A stretch of 37,261 bases of DNA, taken from the NCBI GenBank assembly GCA_022843325.1, contig JALHNV010000033.1:1-37261 (forward strand), written 5' to 3'. Positions 31,157 to 37,261 of the stretch are shown in pieces. The notes under the pieces are model-generated. The model had not been told where the DNA came from, ran no database searches, and worked only from the letters and a program-made list of their open reading frames with translations. Within the stretch, counting starts at the first letter, position 1; each line of letters opens with the position of its first letter. Both the position numbers and the translations under genes were made by a program. This DNA is from Pseudolabrys sp. (GTDB lineage: Bacteria; Pseudomonadota; Alphaproteobacteria; Rhizobiales; Xanthobacteraceae).

Positions 31157-32092
31157 ATGGAATTGAGAGAATTGCGCAACTTCATGCGGGTGGCGCGCGC
31201 CGGCAGCGTCAGCCGTGCCGCGCAGGAGTTGCGTCTGGCGCAGCCGGCGCTGAGCCGCCAGATCAGGAAGCTCGAACACGAACTCGGCGTATCGCTGTTC
31301 ACCCGGCATGGCCGTGGCGTGCGGCTGAGCACTGCCGGATCGCTGTTGCTGGAGCGTGCCGAAACGATCACCCATTTGGTGCATCAGGCCGGCGAGGACA
31401 TCAAAGATGACGGCGTACCGGCGCGCGGCCGCCTGACGCTCGGCGTGCCGCCGGCGGCCGGCCGGCTACTGGTGCCTTTGTTCGCCGAACGATTTCATGC
31501 AGCCTGGCCATCGACAACCCTGCATCTGCGCGAGGGCGTTACCAGCTCATTGCAGGAATGGCTTCTGGAAAAGCGCATCGACATCGCCATCCTGCACAAC
31601 CCGCCGGCGCACGAAGCGCTGGATATCAGACATATTTTGCGCGAACGCATGCTGGTGGTGACGCCGGCGTCGGTCCGCATCAAGACCCGCAAGCACCCGG
31701 CCGCGTTTCGCATCAGCGAACTCGGCGATCTGCCGCTGATCCTGCCGAACATGGCGCACAACAACCGGCGTCTCGTCGAACACGCCGCACATGAACACGG
31801 CGTACGGCTGCGCATCAAGATCGAGGCCGATAGCGTCGCCTTCGCCAAAGCTCTGGTTGAGAAGGGTCTCGGCTATACCATCCTGACCTACGCGGCGGTG
31901 CAGGAGGAGGTGGCGCGCAAGACCTTGGCGGTCTATCCGATCGTCCGGCCGACATTGTCCACACAGGTCACCATCGTCACGCTGCGCGACAAGCAATTGC
32001 CCAAGCTACTGCATCAAACGCGCGACTTGCTGCACGATGTCTGCCGCACACTTGTCCGCAACAAGACATGGACCGGTGCGCAGCTCGATTGA
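31157..32092 (+). CDS. LysR-family transcriptional regulator
   Basis: 311 residues. Residues 1-60 are the winged helix-turn-helix: LRNFMRVARAGSVSRAAQEL, AQPALSRQIRKLEHELGVSLF and RHGRGVRLSTAG. The remainder is the periplasmic-binding-like effector domain (LTLGVPPAAGRLLVPLFAERF and on). It reads divergently from the dehydrogenase-tcuA-tcuB genes and, as with TcuR in enteric bacteria, probably controls them in response to a tricarboxylate. It may also affect the TTT binding-protein operon downstream. Confidence 0.92.
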   Translation: MELRELRNFMRVARAGSVSRAAQELRLAQPALSRQIRKLEHELGVSLFTRHGRGVRLSTAGSLLLERAETITHLVHQAGEDIKDDGVPARGRLTLGVPPAAGRLLVPLFAERFHAAWPSTTLHLREGVTSSLQEWLLEKRIDIAILHNPPAHEALDIRHILRERMLVVTPASVRIKTRKHPAAFRISELGDLPLILPNMAHNNRRLVEHAAHEHGVRLRIKIEADSVAFAKALVEKGLGYTILTYAAVQEEVARKTLAVYPIVRPTLSTQVTIVTLRDKQLPKLLHQTRDLLHDVCRTLVRNKTWTGAQLD

Positions 32093-32106
32093 TTGTGGCG
32101 GTGCTT

Positions 32107-32139
32107 TTGTCTGCCTTCAACATGCCGAGATAGTATAAC
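32107..32139 (+). promoter_or_regulatory. Weak candidate promoter before the TTT binding-protein operon
   Basis: TTGTCT at 32107-32112 could be a -35 element, with TAGTAT (32131-32136, spacing 18) or TATAAC (32134-32139) as the -10. It is about 65 bases before the ATG at 32205. Matches are partial, so this is only a candidate. Confidence 0.3.
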
Positions 32140-32204
32140 TGACCGCCTATCCGTCCCGCTCGCCCTGCTCTACCCTCCCGCAAAATTCATAGAGGGAGGA
32201 CGAC

Positions 32205-33170
32205 ATGAAATTCCTGAAGCCGCTTTTGATTGGACTTTCCTTGCTGACCCCGGCCGTGGCCGCGGCACAGGAGTTCCCGACCAAGCCGATCAAACTCGTC
32301 GTGCCGTTTCCGGCCGGCGGCCCGAACGACATCATCGCCCGCATCGTCAGCCAGAAGATGGCGGACATCCTCAAGCAGAACATCGTCATCGAGAACCGTG
32401 GCGGCCAGGGCGGCGTGCTCGGCACTGATGCCGTCGCGAAATCGGCACCGGATGGCTACACCATTGCCGTCACCAGCGCCGGCGCGCTGGCGATCAGCCC
32501 GAGCATGGAGAAGGTCAATTACGATACGCTGAAGGACCTGCAGCCGATCACGCTGGTTGCCAAGGTGCCGGAGATGCTGGTGGTCGCCACCAGCGTCAAG
32601 GCCAACACCATGGCCGAGCTGGTCGCGCTGGCCAAGGCCGAGCCCGGCAAGCTCAACATCGCCTCCTCCGGCAACGGCAGCCTGCCGCATCTGGCCGCCG
32701 AGCTGTTCAAGCTGACCGCCAAGATCGACATCGTTCACGTGCCGTATCGTGGCGCGGCGCCCGCGGTGAACGACCTGCTCGGCCAGCAGGTGCAGATGGT
32801 GTTCCTCGATCTGCCTGTGCTGTTGCCGCACGTGAATGCCGGCAAGCTCAAGCCCATTGCCGTCGGCGCGCAGCAGCGCGTACCGACGGCGCCGAACGTG
32901 CCGACCACCGCCGAGGCCGGCATGCCCGATCTGCAGATTGAGAACTGGTACGGAATGGTCGCGCCGGCCGGCACGCCGGCGAACATCGTCGCTATCCTGA
33001 ACAAGGCCGCGGTCGAAGCCATGCGCGATCCGGACGTCAAGGAGAAGCTGTCGAGCCAGGGCGCCAACCTGATCGGCGATACGCCGGAACAGTTCCGCGG
33101 CTTTATCGACAGCGAAATCAAGAAGTGGGCCAAGGTCATCGCCGACGCAGGCGTCAAGACGTCAAAATAG
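32205..33170 (+). CDS. TTT-type periplasmic solute-binding protein (Bug/TctC family)
   Basis: 321 residues with a signal peptide (1-21, ending AAA before QEFPTKPIKL). PFPAGGPNDIIARIVSQKM, VIENRGGQGGVLGTDAVAK and VPYRGAAPAVNDLLGQQVQM are the Bug ligand-binding blocks. AGGGAGG lies 6 bases before the ATG. It is followed by GST, lactonase and SDR genes on the same strand with short gaps, and probably supplies a carboxylate substrate to them. It differs from the other Bug protein at 24010 through most of its length, so it is not a recent duplicate. Confidence 0.93.
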   Translation: MKFLKPLLIGLSLLTPAVAAAQEFPTKPIKLVVPFPAGGPNDIIARIVSQKMADILKQNIVIENRGGQGGVLGTDAVAKSAPDGYTIAVTSAGALAISPSMEKVNYDTLKDLQPITLVAKVPEMLVVATSVKANTMAELVALAKAEPGKLNIASSGNGSLPHLAAELFKLTAKIDIVHVPYRGAAPAVNDLLGQQVQMVFLDLPVLLPHVNAGKLKPIAVGAQQRVPTAPNVPTTAEAGMPDLQIENWYGMVAPAGTPANIVAILNKAAVEAMRDPDVKEKLSSQGANLIGDTPEQFRGFIDSEIKKWAKVIADAGVKTSK

Positions 33171-33186
33171 GACCGCTGCCCGTTCC

Positions 33187-33813
33187 ATGACCGCCGCTTC
33201 CGGACCCTACATCTTGCGCTCGACGGTAACCTCGCCGTTCGGGCGCAAGGTGCGTATTGCCGTCGACGTTCTGGGCCTTGGTGCTCAGGTCATGGAAATG
33301 CCCGCCGATACACTGGACGAGACGGACACGCTGCGCACGCAGAACCCGCTCGGCAAGATGCCGTGCCTGCTGCTCGCCGACGGCACGCCGCTTTACGACA
33401 GCGGCGTGATCATCGAATTCCTCGCTGGCGTCGCGGGTGACGAGCACCTGATTCCGCCGCGCGGCCTTCCGCGATTCCAGGCGCTGACCCAAGCAACGCT
33501 CGCCGACGGCATCACCGACGCCGCCTTGCTGATGGTCTATGAGAGCCGATTTCGCGACACCGACAAGCAGTCGCCGCGCTGGCTGGCGCATCAGCGCGGC
33601 AAGATCGAACGCGCACTCGCCGTCTTCGAGGCCGAACCGCCCGACCCGGCACGCACCGACATCGTTTCCATCACGCTGGCCTGCGCTCTCGGCTATCTCG
33701 ACTGGCGCCAACCGATGGAATGGCGGCCGGCGCACCCAGAACTGGTGGCCTGGCTTGACGCCTTCGCCGCCCACGAGCCGGCCTTCGGGCGCACCGCCGC
33801 GCCGTCGGCCTAA
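33187..33813 (+). CDS. Glutathione S-transferase family protein
   Basis: 208 residues. TSPFGRKVRIAVDVLG is the thioredoxin-fold start with the usual SPF-R-KVRI pattern for binding glutathione. NPLGKMPCLLLADGTPLYDSGVIIEFL contains the cis-Pro and the glutamate/serine pair that hold the glutamyl part of glutathione. The C-terminal helical domain (about 85-208) carries the substrate pocket. It lies 17 bases after the solute-binding gene and before a LigI-like lactonase. In aromatic pathways, such GSTs open ether bonds or isomerise ring-cleavage products; role here is inferred. Confidence 0.88.
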   Translation: MTAASGPYILRSTVTSPFGRKVRIAVDVLGLGAQVMEMPADTLDETDTLRTQNPLGKMPCLLLADGTPLYDSGVIIEFLAGVAGDEHLIPPRGLPRFQALTQATLADGITDAALLMVYESRFRDTDKQSPRWLAHQRGKIERALAVFEAEPPDPARTDIVSITLACALGYLDWRQPMEWRPAHPELVAWLDAFAAHEPAFGRTAAPSA

Positions 33814-33826
33814 CGAGACGAACATC

Positions 33827-34750
33827 ATGGCCACGCACTCCGCCGATACGCCCGCCGAAGCGCCGTATTGGATGGCGACGCCGCGCGTGCCGAGACTGAA
33901 ATTGCCGAAGGGTGCCTGCGACGCGCACGTCCATGTCTTCGGACCGCGCCGGCGCTTCCCGTTTGCCGAGGGCCGCGGCTACACGCCCGCCGACGCGACC
34001 AAGGAAATGCTGTTCGCCCTGCATGCGCGGCTCGGCATCGAGCACTGCGTCATCGTGCAGCCGGCCTGCCACGGCACCGACAATGCGGTCACCGCCGATG
34101 CCATCGCGGCCAGCGGCCGGTCGTATCGCGGTATCGCGCTGGTGACAGCCGACATCGGCGATGCCGAGTTGCAGCGGCTCGACGATGCCGGCCTGTGCGG
34201 TGCGCGCTTTCACTACATGAAGCACCTCGGCAAGGGCGCATCGATCGACGAGGTCATCGCCTTCGGCAAGCGGCTGGCCGATATCGGCTGGCACCTCCAG
34301 CTTCACATGGAGGCCGGCCTGATCGACGAACTGGCGCCGGCGATCCACCGCTCGCCGGTACCAGTGGTGATCGACCACATGGGCCGCATCGATGCCTCGC
34401 TCGGCCTCGACCAGGCGCCGTTCCGCGCCTTGCGGGCGTTGCTGCAGGACAAGAATGTGTGGGTCAAGGTCAGCGGCGCCGACCGCAGCACGCGAACGGG
34501 TCCGCCCTATGCCGACGCGGTACCGTTCGCCCGCGCCTTGGTCGAGGAGTTCAGCGACCGCGTCGTCTGGGGCACCGACTGGCCGCATCCCAACCACGCC
34601 GGTCCGACGCCGGACGACGGCGTTCTGGTGGATATTCTCTCGGAAATCGCACCGACGACGGCATTGTTGCAGGCGCTGATGGTCGACAACCCGCAGCGGC
34701 TGTACCGTTTCGCGCCGGCGCGCCGCCTCGCACCGGAGTCCGCCGCATGA
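33827..34750 (+). CDS. LigI-like amidohydrolase (2-pyrone-4,6-dicarboxylate lactonase family)
   Basis: 307 residues. CDAHVHVFGP holds the two beta-strand-1 histidines, HLQLHMEAG and VVIDHMGRID the next histidines, and VVWGTDWPHPN the catalytic Asp; this is the metal-dependent TIM-barrel of the amidohydrolase-2 group to which PDC lactonase LigI belongs. RGIALVTADIGDAELQRLDDAGLCGARF is typical of the subgroup. It probably opens a lactone or hydrolyses a cyclic acid in the cytoplasm. ATG 33827 is used, 13 bases after the GST stop. Its end overlaps the SDR start (ATGA). The exact substrate is unknown. Confidence 0.85.
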   Translation: MATHSADTPAEAPYWMATPRVPRLKLPKGACDAHVHVFGPRRRFPFAEGRGYTPADATKEMLFALHARLGIEHCVIVQPACHGTDNAVTADAIAASGRSYRGIALVTADIGDAELQRLDDAGLCGARFHYMKHLGKGASIDEVIAFGKRLADIGWHLQLHMEAGLIDELAPAIHRSPVPVVIDHMGRIDASLGLDQAPFRALRALLQDKNVWVKVSGADRSTRTGPPYADAVPFARALVEEFSDRVVWGTDWPHPNHAGPTPDDGVLVDILSEIAPTTALLQALMVDNPQRLYRFAPARRLAPESAA

Positions 34751-35547
34751 GCGGCCGCCTGCAAGGCAAGATCGCCATCGTCACCGGCGCCGGCTGCGTC
34801 GGCCCCGGCTGGGGCAATGGCCGCGCCACCTGCGTCCGCTTCGCTGAGGAAGGCGCGACAGTGTTTGCCGTCGATCGCGATCTCGACAGCGTCACCGAGA
34901 CGGTGGCGCGGGCCGAGGCCGCCGGCGGCACCATTGTCGTCCAGCAATGCGACGTCACCGGCAATGTCTCCGTCGCCGCCATGGTCAAGGCGTGCCTCGA
35001 CCGCTTCGGCCGCATCGACGTGCTGGTGAACAATGTCGGTGGCTCGGCGCCCGGCGGTCCGGTGGAGATGACCGAAGAAATTTTCGACGCCCAGGTCGCC
35101 TACAATCTCAAGAGCGTGTTCCTGACCTGCAAACACGTGCTGCCGGTGATGGCGAAGCAAGGCGCCGGCGCGATCGTCAACACCGCGTCCACCTCCGGCA
35201 TCCGCTGGACCGGCGCGGCACAGGTCGGTTATGCCGCGACCAAAGCCGGCGTCATCCAGCTGTCGCGCGTGGTCGCCGTGCAATATGCGGCCCAAGGAAT
35301 CCGCGTGAACACCGTGGTTCCGGGACAACTGCACACGCCGATGGTCGAGGCGCGGCTCGCCGGGCAGCGCACCGGCGGCGACATCGACGCGCTGCTGAGA
35401 TCGCGCATCGACCGCATCCCGATGGGCTTCATGGGCGACGGCCGCGACACCGCCAACGCCGCGGTGTTCCTCGCCTCCGACGAGGCGCGCTTCGTCACCG
35501 GCACCGAGATCGTGGTGGACGGCGGGATGACGGCACGGTGCGACTAA
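34747..35547 (+). CDS. Short-chain dehydrogenase/reductase
   Basis: 266 residues. TGAGCVGPGWGNGRATC (13-29) is a stretched form of TGxxxGxG with an extra loop, DVT and NNVGG follow, the catalytic Ser lies in NTASTSG and YAATKAG gives Tyr and Lys. The ending TGTEIVVDGGMTARCD is standard. It oxidises or reduces a hydroxyl/keto group with NAD(P). The ATG overlaps the lactonase stop by four bases, so translation is coupled. Last gene of the 32205-35547 operon. Confidence 0.92.
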   Translation: MSGRLQGKIAIVTGAGCVGPGWGNGRATCVRFAEEGATVFAVDRDLDSVTETVARAEAAGGTIVVQQCDVTGNVSVAAMVKACLDRFGRIDVLVNNVGGSAPGGPVEMTEEIFDAQVAYNLKSVFLTCKHVLPVMAKQGAGAIVNTASTSGIRWTGAAQVGYAATKAGVIQLSRVVAVQYAAQGIRVNTVVPGQLHTPMVEARLAGQRTGGDIDALLRSRIDRIPMGFMGDGRDTANAAVFLASDEARFVTGTEIVVDGGMTARCD

Positions 35548-35549
35548 AC

Positions 35550-35685
35550 CCTTGTCCCGGGCCGGCGCAGCCCGCAGTGATGCGCCGCAGACCCGGGATC
35601 GTTACGAATGACCGTGCTTGTTAAGGTCCCGGTTCAGCAGCGCACCGTTCGCTTTGCTCCACGATGCACTGCACCCGGGACAAGG
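35550..35685. repeat. Dispersed repeat with perfect CCTTGTCCCGGG inverted ends
   Basis: A perfect 12-base inverted pair (35550-35561 and 35674-35685) bounds about 136 bases that also contain CCCGGGATCGTTACG and GGTCCCGG segments. This is another rhizobial intergenic unit. It begins a few bases after the SDR stop and ends five bases before the end of the convergent livF. It may act as a two-way terminator. Confidence 0.82.
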
Positions 35686-35689
35686 CGGT

Positions 35690-36326
<637 letters not shown>

Positions 36327-36334
<8 letters not shown>

Positions 36335-37121
36335 GCGCGGCTCCCGCGGGCTTCAGGCGGATACCGCTGATCAACTCCTGCACGCGCGGATTATCGAGCG
36401 CCTCGTGCGGCGTACCGTCGGCGATGACAGTACCGTCATAGAAGGCCAGCACCCGGTCGGCAAAACGAGAGACGATTTCCATATCATGCTCGACGAACAA
36501 GACTGTGATGTTGCGCTTCTTCAGTGCCGACATCACCACTTCCATCAGGCCGAATTTCTCCTCGATGGAGATGCCGCTGGTCGGCTCGTCCAGCAGCAGC
36601 AGGCGCGGCGCGCCGGCCACCGCCATGCCGATGTCCAGGAGCTTGCGCACGCCCTGCGGCAACTGGCTGGCAACGGCGTTGCGGTAGTTGCCGATCTGGA
36701 ACAACTCGATGGCCGCCTCCGCCTCGGCGGTCGCCCGCGGCGAGCGCACCGGTGTCGTCACATTATCGAGAAAGCTCGGGCCGCAATGCGCGATGGCGGC
36801 GGCGATGCACATGTTCTCGAACACGGTCAGCGACGGGAAAATCTGCGCCACCTGGAACGAGCGCGAAATGCCAAGCCGCGTAATCTCACGCGATGCCTTG
36901 CCGGTGATATCCTTGTCCTCGAACAAGATGACGCCTTTGCTCGGCGTCAAGTGCCCGGTGATCATGTTGACGAAAGTGGTCTTGCCGGCGCCGTTGGCGC
37001 CGATCACGCCGACGGTCTGGCCGACCGGCACATCGACCGAGATGTCGCGCGCCGCGACCACCGAACCGAACGTCTTCTCCAGATCGCGAACGGAGAGAAT
37101 GGCGCCTTGGGTCGCGTTCAT
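36327..37121 (-). CDS. livG: Second liv-type ABC ATP-binding protein LivG
   Basis: 264 residues. Walker A GANGAGKTT (41-49), RSFQVAQIFPSLTVFENM, the LivG signature form LPQGVRKLLDIGMAVA, Walker B LLLLDEPTSGISIEE and FVEHDMEIVSRFAD with the switch His. The start overlaps the stop of the upstream permease (ATGA). It is only distantly similar to the LivG at 11949, so the two importers are separate systems with different ligands. Confidence 0.93.
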
Positions 37122-37261
37122 GACGATTTCTCCTCGCCGCGCCGCGTCAGCCGCTTGAACAGGGAGCCGAGACCGTCAGGCAGGAACAGAATGGTCAGCA
37201 GCAGCACCGTGCCGAGCACGAGTTGCCAGAGACTGGGCATCACATCGAAGGCAAAGGAGCG
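37118..37261 (-). CDS. livM: LivM-type ABC permease, C-terminal end only
   Basis: 47 residues are visible before the window edge; the frame is open to 37261. LWQLVLGTVLLLTILFLPDG is the last membrane segment and cytoplasmic exit of LivM, followed by a basic tail (SLFKRLTRRGEEKSS). The stop overlaps the livG ATG by three bases. The rest of the permease operon lies beyond the window. Confidence 0.82.
   Translation of the reverse strand, partial: RSFAFDVMPSLWQLVLGTVLLLTILFLPDGLGSLFKRLTRRGEEKSS

Overview
The window is dense, GC-rich DNA from an alphaproteobacterium, most likely a member of the Hyphomicrobiales near Bradyrhizobium, Rhodopseudomonas or Pseudolabrys. This rests on the TIGR03808-type and TIGR03809-like proteins, on several rhizobial-style GC-rich hairpin repeats, and on the many ABC and tripartite-tricarboxylate (TTT) solute uptake genes. 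I see no rRNA, tRNA, CRISPR array, insertion sequence or phage gene. It reads as a chromosomal catabolic region built of small operons.

Layout. Positions 1-1922 hold the end of a beta-helix repeat protein and a DUF3750 protein. Positions 2023-5234 (+) are a tight four-gene operon: ArsS-like radical SAM enzyme, an unusual calcineurin-like phosphoesterase, a family 2 glycosyltransferase and a CofC-like nucleotidyltransferase/glycosyltransferase. This is the 'rSAM/selenodomain-associated' set, probably making an arsenosugar or a related sugar product. Positions 5226-7836 (-) encode a TIGR03809-like protein, a c-type cytochrome, an Old Yellow Enzyme and an EamA exporter. Positions 7963-12710 (-) are a complete branched-chain-amino-acid-type ABC importer (livG, livF, substrate-binding protein, livH, livM) with a hairpin repeat inside the operon. 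Positions 12944-14500 (-) encode HpaI and HpaH, the last steps of homoprotocatechuate meta-cleavage, followed by a clear terminator. Then come slyX (-), a dihydropyrimidinase/hydantoinase plus a ureidoglycine-glyoxylate aminotransferase (+), a QmcA-NfeD membrane pair (+), an MNT-HEPN toxin-antitoxin pair (+), and a 3-oxoacid CoA-transferase (-).

From 21443 to 27090 there are a small membrane protein, a 2-hydroxyacid dehydrogenase, an atypical M24 'pita-bread' hydrolase, a TTT solute-binding protein whose Shine-Dalgarno lies inside a perfect hairpin, and an AtzG-AtzE-AtzH (or HpxX-HpxY-HpxZ) amidase module. From 27313 to 32092 is a tricarballylate module: tcuB, tcuA, an isocitrate/isopropylmalate-type dehydrogenase and a divergent LysR regulator with a candidate operator. 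From 32205 to 35547 (+) are a second TTT solute-binding protein, a glutathione transferase, a LigI-like lactonase and an SDR. The window ends with part of a second liv-type importer (livF, livG, end of livM; -).

Together these genes suggest an organism that scavenges organic acids, aromatic intermediates and nitrogen-rich ureides. The most interesting items are the ArsS operon with its motif-degenerate phosphoesterase, the hairpin over the start of the TTT binding-protein gene at 24010, the possible split oxalurate route (aminotransferase at 16406 plus amidase module at 25055-27090), and the GST/lactonase/SDR operon.
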